Part shown: piece by piece, positions 13,086 to 63,610 of the stretch
Layout of the letters: each line of letters starts with the position of its first letter
Numbering within the stretch: the stretch's first letter is position 1
NCBI GenBank assembly: GCA_029207755.1
Contig: JARCOQ010000003.1
Location: forward strand, 806,001 to 870,000
Direction of reading: 5' to 3'
DNA length: 64,000 nucleotides
DNA from: Chamaea fasciata
Lineage: Eukaryota > Chordata > Aves > Passeriformes > Sylviidae
Notes under the pieces: generated by a model
Database searches by the model: none
Seen by the model: only the letters and a program-made list of their open reading frames with translations
Told to the model about the DNA's origin: nothing
Made by a program: the position numbers and the translations under genes

Positions 13086-13340
13086 ACACGGATCCGTCCC
13101 GGTGTATTGCACACAGACCCGTCCCGGTGTGTCCCTCACGGACCCGTCCCGGTTTATCGCACACGGACCCGTCCCGGTTTATCGCACACGGACCCGTCCC
13201 GGTGTGTCCCTCACGGACCCGTCCCGGTGTATTGCACACAGACCCGTCCCGGTTTATCGCACACGGACCCGTCCCGGTTTATCGCACACAGACCCGTCCC
13301 GGTGTGTCCCTCACGGACCCGTCCCGGTGTATCCCTCATC
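13086..13340 (+). repeat. Degenerate terminal units of the satellite array
   Basis: About ten 25-bp units in which the GGATCC core is mostly GGACCC. The tail carries new variants, GGTGTATTGCACACAGACCC and GGTTTATCGCACACGGACCC. They keep the period but have lost the homogeneous sequence of the main array, as is usual at the edge of a homogenising satellite. They stop at the CpG island of SOS1. Confidence 0.85.
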
Positions 13341-13416
13341 CCGGCTCCCCGGCGGTCTCACGGAGCAGTCGTTTCTCCTCCCGCCGGCGGGAGGCGCGCG
13401 CGCGCGGGCGGGCGCC

Positions 13417-13423
13417 GACGTCA
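13417..13423. promoter_or_regulatory. CRE-like motif
   Basis: GACGTCA, flanked by C on both sides, matches the CREB/ATF core except for the first T of TGACGTCA. It sits 42 bp upstream of the NRF1-type site. Motif evidence only. Confidence 0.4.
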
Positions 13424-13458
13424 CGTCCGGCAGAAAGGCCGCGGCCGCGCGTGGCGGG

Positions 13459-13468
13459 GCGCATGCGC
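13459..13468. promoter_or_regulatory. NRF1-type binding site
   Basis: GCGCATGCGC is a perfect palindrome that matches the NRF1 consensus. It lies about 280 bp upstream of the SOS1 start codon inside the CpG island. Binding is inferred from the motif only. Confidence 0.6.
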
Positions 13469-13689
13469 CGCGGCCGCCGTCGGAGCGGGCGAGGACGGGA
13501 CCGGGGAGGCGGCGGCGCTCGCGCTCCGACCCCGCCCCTCGCGGCCCGCGCGCGACCCCCGGCCCGCCGCGCGCCCCCCGCGCCGCCCCCGGCAGCCGGG
13601 GCGGGGAATGCGGCAGCCGCCCGCCCCCCCCCGCCGCTGCGGGCCTGCCGCCCCCGCCGGCGGCGGGGGAGCGCCGCGGCTCCCGCTGA

Positions 13690-53829
<40,140 letters not shown>

Positions 53830-54503
53830 ACTGTCCCTGCGCTGGGAGTCGCCTTTTCCTGGTGCTATGTCTGTTGCTGGCAATGGATGCACTGAACCTG
53901 GTGGTGTCAAGGAGCTGGGATGTGGATGCCAAACACTAAGGACTCTCCAATGCCGTGTTGGAAATGTAGTGTACAGAAACGGAATTGCAAAAAAGCAGAC
54001 TTTCTAAAGTGGGAAACCCGGTTTAACTCGCTGTTCTTGTTTTAGTATGCAGGACATTGTTCTAAAGTAATTGGACAGCTGATTGTACCAGAAAACAGTC
54101 TGGAGAGACTTCTTTGGCCGATGAGCAGAGACTGTGATTGTGTAACGATCGATAATGTCCAGTACAGGAAGGAAAAAAACAGTCTTGTATCCATCAGTTC
54201 CATACAGTGGCACAGTTTTTTGGAATGAAAACATTATGCACTTTTTTTAAATCTCAAACAGGGAACTTTATATCCTCCTTAATTTTCCTTTGCTTTACTT
54301 ACTCCCTGCTTTAAAATACCTTCCTAAAATGATGAGAAGGACTGTGAGGAAGATCTGTGGTACCTAACCGAGCTAGAATTAAGGCAAAGCACTGTATTGC
54401 GGTCCTGTTTACAAGTCGTTACAATGAGCAGTAGGGGGTACCTAGGCTTCACCAAAGAGGTACTTTATTATTATTTTCTGAAATACTGTGGTGCCAGTTC
54501 AAA

Positions 54504-54509
54504 AATAAA
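54504..54509 (+). terminator. SOS1: Candidate SOS1 polyadenylation signal 1
   Basis: AATAAA about 675 bp after the stop codon, in AT-rich sequence. Motif evidence only. Confidence 0.5.
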
Positions 54510-54900
54510 TTTTTGCCAGGAAGCATAATGTCTAATTATTGCTTTCTTTAGGTAGAGCTGATGAAAGTCTTACATCATTAAGGTGACAGCGAATTTTTTT
54601 TTTTTTTTAAAAGCAGCACTATCATCTGAAGCAAATATACTACATTTAGAAGACTGTTAATCTCTGCTAGGTTATGTCATGTTCTTTTTAAGGTTTACTG
54701 ATAATCCATTTCATGGCTAGTAGCTATTCTTTTTCAGTCATGCCATGAAAACCGTCACTTGTCAACTTCCATAGCTGTTGTCATGTTTTACTAACAATAG
54801 ATTAATCAGCATACATAGGATTGCCTTGCAGTTGCATAAATCGTGTGTATATAGTGAATGTTGCATAAATATACTTGCAGATTGTTTTTAATTTAATTGA

Positions 54901-54906
54901 AATAAA
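54901..54906 (+). terminator. SOS1: Candidate SOS1 polyadenylation signal 2
   Basis: AATAAA about 1.07 kb after the stop codon, preceded by an AT-rich stretch and followed by a T/G-containing region. Motif evidence only. Confidence 0.55.
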
Positions 54907-54925
54907 GATAAAGATATGTTTGGCT

Positions 54926-57900
54926 GACATATGTTAAATTATTACATGGACAAATGTTCAACGTAGTTTTTCAGTTGAGCACCGAGGGGGGTAAAAGCCC
55001 ATATTTTTCCTAGTTCGGTGTATTTTGGTAATAAGAGACTAAAGAGGTGGTTTTGGCATGTTAGAAAATAATAATTCAGTAATATTTGAGAGGCTGGGTT
55101 ACTCCCAAAGTGAATTATGAAATGTTTCCCATGTCCTGTACGACACGTTAGAAAAAATCAAACTTACATTAATCTTTGCAGTGGCTTTCTCTGTCCAGAA
55201 TACACATGACAAAACAGGTGTGTTGTGAGTATTCTGACATGGTTTATCCCGAAACCTGGGTGCTGCTCTTCGACTCCAGACCAGCCTGGGACAGGAATGG
55301 ATGGCAGCTGTTGAAGAGAAGGAGCTCTGTAATGTCCTCTACAGTAGGTACGTGAAACAGAAAGTGTCTCATCTTCGGTTCACGTGGCTCATGGGGCAAG
55401 TAACATTCCCTCACATTTCCTCTTTGGAAGAAGAGCACCTCTTGGAAAGCTGTGTCTCTTAAGGATGGTGTCGGTTGAATGATGGCAGAAATCACCTTTT
55501 TTAACGCTTTCAGCAAATGCCATTGGTCAGGGCCCTTTGATCCTGTACTGTGGTTGTTATGTTTGGAAAGCATTTCATCAGCAGGAATGGCAGTTCTCAC
55601 CACAGTCAGATCTTTAAACTGTCAGTTGTATTCCTTCTTAGGTGTCTTTAACAATGGTGTTTTGGAACATTTTTTTCTGGCAAAAGAAGAACCAAGTGAA
55701 GATCTCAAAACCTTGGCTTTAGAGGACGACGTTACATGGGAGCTTTATAAAAACTCTCAAGCCACAGGAGGTGTAGTTTAGCTGTGGGTTCTTGGGATAA
55801 AAACACCACGATGAGCATACTGCTGGAAATGTTACCTAAGTTATTACCTCCTCAGTGGGTTACCAGGAAAGCTCCATAAATGGAGACTTTCTGCTCTGTA
55901 TTTCTTCCTCAGCACACTTTTGTCTGTGCTGTGGTGCAGCCGAGGCAGAGCAGTGCTCAGTCAGGAGAGACCTCTCAGGGCTCCTGCTCATCAGCGTGTC
56001 AGGAGGTTTCTGCTTCCCTCGGTGAAGTGGGGAATGCTGTCCCCTGTTTGTGGTGCAGGGTTAAAGTGCTTTTCTGGTGAGATATTGGACAACAGGTGAC
56101 AATGGTCACCATGCAAGAGCTTAAACGTTCTTTGGAGCTCAGGGCTCAGTCGCAGTGCACGAATCATGGTGTTGACTCAGCTGCAAACAGGAAGGACAGG
56201 GTCAGACTCAGACCTGTGGCATTCAGGAGTTTAATGGAACTGCTAATCCACTGGTTTGTGTCTGTGTTAAATAATTTCTGGTCTGGAATGGCTCTTTATT
56301 TGGGTCGTGTTTGCATTAGTGACAATACTTTTCACATAGAAAATTCAATCATTTTAATGATGCTCTGTAAATGACCCTGATCTGGTCTGGTGTGGCCTGG
56401 GGTGATGATGTGACCTGGACAATGAAATGTGCTTGAGTTTTAGAGTGACATTGTGGGATATTTAATTCTTTTTCTTTTGTGTGTGTTTTAAATTAGATTT
56501 TCCCAGTGATTTCTTCAGGAGAGAAACCTGTGGCCTAATACAGGGTGTAAAAACAAAAATGCTGTTAAACTTATTTTGTGAATTCCATTCCTTATTTTCC
56601 ATTAAAAAAAACCCAATCCACCCTTAAATGCATTTTTCTGTCCACCAAGAGCAAATGTACCTTTTGTGTTCAGTGGAAAATAGTGCATTATGAGGGAGAT
56701 GAAGTAAGGAGTAAGTTGGGTTTTTTTCTTACTTTCTATCCAGCAAGTGTGAAATCCTGTACTGGCTGGCTGAGATGTTGAAAGGGAAAAATAAAAATAA
56801 AACCCCTGTGGCCAGATGCATGACAGTTTAGGTGCCAAATGTGCAGAACATCTGTAATATTTTTAAAAAGAAGGTAAACAAAGGTAGGTGATCAAGGGCA
56901 CACGTTACTGGAATCGCTTTGGACAAGTTTGTTGCCTCTGTTTTGGAGAAAGCCTTTTGTTGTTCTGAGTCTAGGGTGGCTGACTTCCAACAGGGAGTGC
57001 AGCTCTGGAGAGGTGTGGTCTGGAAGAGTCTAAGGAGCTGAAGATCTGTCACAGTGAGCCACACCAACAACAGGATCTTGACCAGGAGCCTGGAGAGAGA
57101 CTCAGCTGAGTTCTGACTAAGAGTCTTAGAACCTCGAGTAGGGAGCAGCCTGCTTGCATGGCTGCAGGATTTGTGTAAGTCGTGCTGCCTCAGGAAAACA
57201 CGTTTGTTCTTGGAATGGATGCAGCCTTCTGGCTGATTCAGTGCAAGAGGCAACGGCGTTATTTAAAGGCAACGTTTATTTGGCATAGGAAGAAAAATAA
57301 TCCAGAGCACACACGTACACTGAAGATGGGTTTGAAATGGATCCTGCAACAGGTTGTGCCTTAGTGGTGCTGAGCATCATTCATTCAGATTATTTACATT
57401 TGCAGATTCTGAGCAGGTACAGGGACATCTCAAGTGGTAAGTACAGGCCTGGAAGTAAGAACTCAGAGAGAATCAGAAAGAAAGAAAGAACCATCAGTTC
57501 CAACTGTGCCTTAAATCACTAGAATAGAAGCTGGAATCCACATGCATTTTACAAGCAAGGGTCTGCCACTTTGGGAGGATTTCCTCACCCAGGAGATGTT
57601 AGCAGGTAGGTTTTTTTCCCTTTGTCCTGTTTCTGTCCTGGTATCTGCCTGGCAAATACGAAAGGCAGGTTTGTTTTGTGAAGGGTAAAAGTGTCAGTAC
57701 ATACATGAGACCAAAACCACAAGAATCAAAGCCCTTGACAACATCAGTGCATTACAATGGACACTTGTCCTTAATGATACAGCTCTGGTTCCATGGACAA
57801 ACAGTTCTGTCTGTGGCTGAGTCCTGTGCAGAGCAAACAGCCTTTGCTGATGCTTCAGTTACAAGTGTCTGGCTCTTCCTACTTAACTTCTATCCTGGCA

Positions 57901-59869
57901 CTGCACAGTCTGACTAAAAAAGCTGCCGAGTCCTAGGAACTGTCTTTGTGATTCAGTGGCTGGTCAGCATGGAGCAGTCCCGACTGGAAAGGGACAGGGA
58001 ATTTGTAATTCTGTGAGGATGTGAGGGAAAGGGAAGGAGATGGAAGGGGAGTTCTTTGCCATTAAAAGCTTTACATTGAAAAAGAAAGAAATCTTCCCAG
58101 AGTAGTTTCCAAAAGCTAGGGGAGGAAAGAATGGTACCTCTTTCCTTCGGGTAAGGAGGAGAAGTGGATATTTGTTTCATGAAAATCTGTGGGAGAGGGA
58201 TCAGCTAAAACATTTTAATCTTTGGAGTTTTGCTTGGTCGCACTCTTGAAATGTCGGGGAAACCTTGATTGGGATAAAGGATGGGTTTTGTGTGTCTGGA
58301 TAGCCCTTTTCACACACAGCCCTTTGCCTCCAGCACAGGAGGAAAAGCGACTGGTAGGTGCAGGTCAGTGAGCACTGGAGAGCTCTGGGCCCTGCCTCTG
58401 CAGCAGGTTTGGCCACTGCATGCACAGACACCTGCTCTGGGCTCCCATCCTGCTGCCACAGCCAGGAGAGCCATGCAGCGTGGTGGGTGCCCTTCTCTTA
58501 GCCCCAAAACCAGCCCCCCTCACACTGACTGGGGAGTCCCAAGCCCCCAGCCTCACAGAATTGCCCCCAAGGCATTGCCGTTGGCCCCATGGAGACAGTT
58601 CCCAGCTTTTTAGGGTGAAGCCGTCCTTTAGACAGACCAGTGCCCCAGGCTTGTCAAGACAAGGTGATAAAACCGCAGTTTCTCTTGAAAACTGCCCTCA
58701 GACTGTAAAAACCGTCCCAGGTGCCGCCAGAGCTCAGCAGTGCTGCACTGGGAACAGCACTGTGCCAGTGGTGCTCCCACTGCTGGTGGTGACACGGGTG
58801 TCACAGCAGAGCTTCTCTCGGTCTTCTGCAGAGATCACAGTTACTGAGGGTTTCTCACGTCATGTCGTGGCCTGTGTGCGGCCTCTTGATCAGTCCTTGC
58901 ACCAGGAGGAGGACTGTGGCTCTGAACATGGTGCACCATCAGCTTTCCTGCCCTAGTGCCTCAGTTTTTGGCTGGAAGAACCTTTCCAAAGCTGCACGTG
59001 ATGGGGCTCGTGAGGGTGTCAGGCCAAAGAGTTGCCAAAGTGTATTCCAGGTGTGCCACAGACCAGGAGCCAGGACACTGCTTGGCACTACCATGGATCC
59101 ACACTGGGGAGAAGGTGGAGAAGAGTCTCTTGTGGCAGGCCCGGGGCCCAGCCTGCAGACAGGGGCCTTTCTGAGAGCAGAAGCAGTGATTCCTACAGCA
59201 GGACACCATTCAGGAGAAGAGCATTCACGGAAAAGGTGAAATAGGATTTTGAGGAGTGATGGAAGTCCAAAAGAAAGGATGTTGCTGATTAGGGAGTGCA
59301 ATGCTCAGGTGCTTCAGCTGATGCTTCTTAGACCTTCTCAAACCAGCTGGGTAATGCGAGCTGGCCTGCTGGAATGCATCTTTGATGGTGGCTTTTTTTG
59401 GAAAGTAGAGGAAAGAAGGGAATTTGAGACTTCTGGCCAGGATGCCAGGGCTGCAAAGGTAACCTTTCTGTTGCGGGTGAGCCCAAACAAGACCTGCCTT
59501 GAGTTTGGAAGAGCAAAGATGTACGGCAAATCAAGCAGTTTTGGGGGATGAGGGGGAGGAGAGGATCTAAGGGTTTGGCCAGAGCTTTCCAAAACTGAGG
59601 GAAGTTCAGTCAGGTAGGGATGAAAGCTAGCAAGTTCCTGTGCTTATTGGACCTGCTGGTTGAGCTCCACTGCAACCCAAAGCCTGGCCCTGCCCTGTGC
59701 TAGAGAAGAGCAGGATGCGTTTGTAAGGCAGTTGTGAGAGTGTCCTCTCCCCCACCCTGCGCCCTGTGTGTCAGTCAGGGGGATCCTGGGGCCTTGCTGT
59801 CTGTCTCCACCCCGGGGGCCTGGGGAAGCACTGCAGTGCTTTGCTGTGGCCTGCCTTTCCTGGGGCTGC
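54926..59869. other. SOS1-ARHGEF33 intergenic/3' UTR interval
   Basis: No coding exon recognised. It lies between two convergent genes and probably contains an extended SOS1 3' UTR from the left and the ARHGEF33 3' UTR from the right. A minus-strand AATAAA lies at 57,275-57,280 and a minus-strand ATTAAA at 58,214-58,219. Confidence 0.6.
57275..57280 (-). terminator. ARHGEF33: Candidate ARHGEF33 polyadenylation signal
   Basis: AATAAA on the minus strand, about 2.6 kb after the ARHGEF33 stop codon. It is the first canonical signal found on that strand downstream of the stop. Motif evidence only. Confidence 0.35.
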
Positions 59870-60007
59870 TCATTTCTTTTTGAAGAGCTTGCGGAAGGAG
59901 CTGCGGAACCCCCCCTTGGGCTCGTGCCGCGGGTTGTGGTCGCTGAAGGATGTTTGCTCATTGTCATCCTTCTGGCAGAACCTGGTGTTGTCTTCTGCAT
60001 GGAGCTC
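59870..60007 (-). CDS. ARHGEF33: ARHGEF33 terminal coding exon
   Basis: 138 nt after the acceptor TTCCCTTTTAG. It encodes ELHAEDNTRFCQKDDNEQTS through the basic end SSFRKLFKKK and a TGA stop at 59,872-59,870. Phase 0 matches the previous exon. Confidence 0.8.
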   Translation of the reverse strand, partial: ELHAEDNTRFCQKDDNEQTSFSDHNPRHEPKGGFRSSFRKLFKKK

Positions 60008-63000
60008 CTAAAAGGGAAAAGACAATTTAACCAGCGTTTGCAACCTCACATTCTTGTTCCCTTCTCTCTCTTTCTATTTCTCTCTCTGTGCTAGGAGGGG
60101 CCTGGTGGGTGAGGAGGTGCTGACAAGGCTGGGAAACAACACTGGTGCCTCTGCAGAGAGCTTGCTGCTGGCTCTAAGGCTGAGGCAGTGACAGAGGAAT
60201 AGAAGGATAAGCATTGGTAGAGGGAACTGGAGCCTTTCTTGCTAAGCTTTTTGTTCAGGAGAAGCTCACTAGCTCATTTTGCCAGCGAGGGAGCAAGCCA
60301 GCTTGGGCAGTTGGAAGAACTTCCCACCCTCTCCTGTCTTCCCTAGGGCAGAGAGGCATCAGGCTTCGGAGGTGTGATAAGGTGGGAAAGACTCTCCTGC
60401 TGGCTGGCTCTGCTGCTGCATGGCTTTAGATCTGTAGGGCAAAAGGCTTCAGTAGCACGCACACCTTGCGCTAAATGTGCCACTAAAAGCTCTGTCCCTC
60501 TTTCAGGAGAGTGCCAAGTCTCAACAAGACTCTGGACAAGCCCCTTTTCTCCAATTCTGCCCACCACTGCCACGGTGATTTCCTTTGCACTGTGGGAGAG
60601 AACGTGTCCTGCAGTTCTGGACAAGCTCCACATCTGCACCCTGCTGTGGGCCGTAGTTCTGTGCAGGTGAGGGCCAAAGAGCTCCTATGCCCCTTTCTCT
60701 GGGGTGGCTGTGTCCCCATGGCTCTTCTCCCTCTGCCTCATCTCCCCTGTTAACCATCTACCTTCACTCACTAGGCTTTTTTTCTTTTCTTTTGAAGTTT
60801 CCTTGCTGCCTTTTCAGTCAGGCTGTTGGGACCTACCTCCCACCATCATCTGCACCTACAGCCTCCTGTCTAAGCACCTCACAGCACCCTTGGCCTCTGC
60901 TTCCTTGGCTGTGAGGGCCCAAAGCTGACTCTGAACAGTCACTGCAGGCCACAGAACCACTGCTCCTGCAGGACCTGGTGTCCCTGAAGGGTTAGAGTGC
61001 TCTCTGCCGTGTCCCACCTGAGGGACACGCTTGCTGGGCTCTCACTGTTCTCACACAGACTTTAGCATGGGTCTGTACAATCCGGGCAAGAAATACAGGT
61101 GCAGCTAAACCTACGGAGCAGATCCCTGCTGGTGTAAATGGGCTGGGCTTGGCCAAGTCGTGCTGGTTCACGCTGGCACGAGTTACCCAGCACTTACCCA
61201 GCCCTCCTCACAGCAGGTGGGAAGGCACCTGTTTAACTGGGTGCCACCCACAGCACTCATCCTGAACAGCTCTGTGTGAACTTTGTGACCTGCTCAGAAC
61301 ATTCACCTGGGGGGAAGCTCAGTGACAGGTGGAGACACACAAGAGGCTACCTTGTCTCAGGGGTGTTCTAGCTCAGCCAGCTGTGCACCTCAACGCCACG
61401 CTTGTCCCCGGGGAAGATGTGTGTGAAAACGAGCTGTCTTGTCCCTCCCTTGGGCATGTACATGCAGTTGAGGACTTGGAATGTGTGGGCTTGAAAGCTG
61501 TTTTGGCGTGTTCTACTCTAACCGTATCTCAGATCCTTCTCCTGCTGCTGCTGCACCACCAGGTGCCTTTTTTTTTTTTTTTTTTTCCTCCTCCTATTTA
61601 AGCCTCCTTACTTCCAAAAAGCTCGGTTTTTCACCCGCTCCTCTCTGTGGGGGGAAGTAGCTCCTTTGGGAGCTTCGAGATGAGGCTGAGATCATGTGGG
61701 GCTGAACATTCCTGTCCTGCTTCTGCTGCAGACGGCTCCCGCTGCTGCTCCGGGTGCTGTAGAGTCGGGTGCTCACGCCCTCGGCGCTCCGCGGCAGCTC
61801 CTTCAGGGACCTGCTCAGCTGCTTCCCTTTGCTGTGGAACATCTCACGCTTGTAGGTGCTGCTGCTCACGGGAGTGCAGCTCTTAGGCAGCGGCTGCAAG
61901 GCATGGTCTGTCCTCTCCGGTTCGGAGGTGAAGTTCACTGGCCTGAGGAAGCAAATATCCAGGCTGGACTCGGAAGAGGCCGGGGAGCAGTTCTCAAAGA
62001 GAGCGAGGTTCTGGAAGGTGTCGTCCTCGTAGGGGCCTGGCATGGTGAAAACCTCCCCAGGGTAGTCAAACTCTTCGTAGCTGGGGGCAAAGTTCCTGGC
62101 GTCCTGCAGCAGCTCCACGGAGGTCCTGATGGCTCTCTCGGCGTTCCCCACCGCGTCGGCCGGCGGCGCCTCATACTCCATCTCGGGGATGGACTGCAAG
62201 GGGGCTGTCAGGGCCTTGAGCTCCTGCTCCGTCAGCTGAGAGGAGGCAAGGATGTTCTCCGGCCTCTCGTGTTTCCTGCTCTCCATCTCCCAGTCCGGGG
62301 GCTTCACAGCCTGGATGTTCTCCATCACGGTTGGCTGCGGTTTCTTCATCTGCGGCATCAAATGCCTGAAAAGTAAAGACCAAAACAAAACCAGACAGAA
62401 GTGGAATACTAAAGGATGACAGAGACAGCCTGACAAATCCCCCCCACCCTTCACTCCCCCAGCCCTGTTGTGTTGATTTTATGGCTGAAAGGTACTCTCC
62501 CGTCTGAGAGAACAGTAACAGAGGTGTCTCTTACAGAAACTGCCTGGCTGGTTAGGAGGACCAAACTCAGAGAGACAGAACTGCTTATACAGTAGCTTTG
62601 GCTGACTTTTGTACTCTACAGCATGAAATGCATAGAAACTGAGGTGAGAGGCCAACTGCTCCATCTCTCTCCTGTTCCTCTGCATTTCAGATTTTAACTT
62701 TCCTTCTCTCTCTGTAGTGTAGGAGCTGTGCCTCGCTTTCCTGTGGTCTGGATGTCTTTTCAGGTGGACTGGATTTCTCTTTTGAGTAAGGTGACTCTGT
62801 CCCCAAAATGTGTCAGGAGTACTTGGAGGGCTCCTACCCTCCCTGTGTTCCAGCTGAGTCTTCAGCTCAGGATCATCTCCCTGCTCTGAGACCTTGGTCC
62901 TGTTCCCCAGCTCTTGTAATGTTGACAGTGAATAATGCAGAGTGTTACTGTGCACACCCCTGTCAGGCCTAAACAAATTCATGTCCTCCCTAGAACATTC

Positions 63001-63364
63001 CCTGCTCGTGAACCACACAGCAGGGGATAGCAGGATGGAGCCAGCCCCCCATCTCTCGTCCCGTATACCGGGAGTGGTTTTGGGAATGACAGCCTGCAGC
63101 TGCCTGGTGTCACTGGTGTGGGTGAGCAGAGGGTTCTCAGCCTACTTTGAAAGCTGCCCACGAGGACAACAGGCTTACGGGGTGGTTGTGCCAGAGGAAG
63201 GAGCTGCTGGGAATGACTGGATGGCCTCTTCGGTGTGGATGCCACTGTCCCGCATTGATGCCGCGCTGGGTGTTGGAGAAACCTCCTGGCTTGTGCACTG
63301 GGACGTGAGACCTTTGTACAGCTTCACCAGGGATGACCTGAGGGAGGAGAAATCCATCGTCGGG
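59870..63364 (-). CDS. ARHGEF33: ARHGEF33, Rho guanine nucleotide exchange factor 33 (C-terminal part)
   Basis: Three minus-strand exons (63,364-63,179; 62,365-61,612; 60,007-59,870) join in phase. They encode the last roughly 357 residues of a serine-rich, low-complexity tail that ends SSFRKLFKKK. The catalytic DH domain and N-terminal coiled coil of this Rho-family exchange factor must lie beyond the right edge. Identification rests on the position: ARHGEF33 is the known convergent neighbour of SOS1 in vertebrates. The conserved-looking tail segments (DFSSLRSSLVKLYKGLTSQ, SSLDICFLRPVNF) support it. I have not aligned it, so the symbol is an inference from synteny plus tail character. Confidence 0.8.
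60008..61611 (-). other. ARHGEF33: ARHGEF33 last intron
   Basis: A 1.6-kb intron on the minus strand, with a 19-base T run on the plus strand at 61,568-61,586 (poly(A) on the gene strand). No exon recognised inside. Confidence 0.75.
61612..62365 (-). CDS. ARHGEF33: ARHGEF33 coding exon (second from last)
   Basis: 754 nt. It begins after TTTACTTTTCAG and encodes HLMPQMKKPQPTVMENIQAV through a long serine-rich tail to GAGEKPSFLE, ending at GAA before GTAAGG (phase 0). It includes SSESSLDICFLRPVNF and basic/serine-rich stretches suggestive of a disordered, phosphorylatable region. Confidence 0.82.
62366..63178 (-). other. ARHGEF33: ARHGEF33 penultimate intron
   Basis: An 813-bp intron. It contains a 179-codon minus-strand open frame (63,018-62,479) that the phase-perfect splice skips, so it is treated as intronic. 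Confidence 0.7.
63179..63364 (-). CDS. ARHGEF33: ARHGEF33 coding exon (third from last)
   Basis: 186 nt after the acceptor TTATTTCTTAG, ending CC before GTAAGC. It encodes PTMDFSSLRSSLVKLYKGL and SPTPSAASMRDSGIHTEEA. The two leftover bases CC join the first G of the next exon to make proline, so the phase fits exactly. Confidence 0.78.
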
Positions 63365-63397
63365 CTAAGAAATAAGGCAGGGAATGAGCACGAGCGT

Positions 63398-63610
63398 GGA
63401 GAATCACAGACAACAGGGCTGGGAGGGACCTCAATATTCCCATTCACCTGTGCCCACCCCAAGGAGGAGCCTGTTCCACCTCGCCTGCTCCAGCCAGCAG
63501 GGCATCCTGCTTTCTCTGGTGCTCTGAACACCTCTCCTGATAGCAGTCCCTCCCCAGCAATCTGCTCCACCCTCCATACTTGGAAGCATCCCTTGAAATC
63601 TGATCTTGTC
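63398..63610 (-). mobile_element. Diverged CR1-like segment, antisense
   Basis: On the plus strand GAATCACAGACAACAGGGCT followed by GGGAGGGACCTC resembles the reverse complement of the avian CR1 3' end (…AGAATGGTTTGGGTTGGAAGGGACC…). The following text (CCAGCAGGGCATCCTG, TCTGAACACCTCTCC) fits the body of the element loosely. It lies just upstream of the ARHGEF33 exon acceptor. Confidence 0.5.

Larger units (their letters stand above)
1..13340. repeat. 24/25-bp CpG-rich tandem satellite array (about 550 copies)
   Basis: An uninterrupted head-to-tail array. Each unit has the palindromic core ACGGATCCGT followed by either CCCTCGTGTCCCAC or CCCTCGTGTCCCTC (24 bp), or by a CCCGGTGTGTCCCAC/TC tail (25 bp). 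Every unit carries about three CpGs and nearly all carry a GGATCC site. Minor variants include GGGTCC for GGATCC, CTCGTGCCCC, GTGCTTCCC and TCTCTCGTG. The array reaches the left edge, so its true length is unknown. It ends in degenerate units just before the SOS1 CpG island. Mixing of 24- and 25-bp units shifts frame repeatedly, and the forward strand has almost no stop codons, so frames of over 1,000 codons are open without coding meaning. No gene is seen inside it. Confidence 0.97.
53830..54925 (+). other. SOS1: SOS1 3' UTR (minimum extent)
   Basis: AT-rich non-coding sequence after the SOS1 stop, with AATAAA at 54,504-54,509 and 54,901-54,906. Longer 3' UTR forms are possible, so the end given is only the first well-placed pair of signals. 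Confidence 0.65.

Noticed and set aside
1..13340. CRISPR-like array of palindromic repeats
   Set aside because: There are no unique spacers, units are contiguous, and the DNA is vertebrate.
1..13340. Telomeric or subtelomeric repeat
   Set aside because: The unit has no TTAGGG-type motif, and the locus is a single-copy gene region. Chromosomal position cannot be judged further from this window.
61696..62376. 226-codon plus-strand frame
   Set aside because: An antisense shadow of the ARHGEF33 exon, which has matching splice sites and phase on the minus strand.
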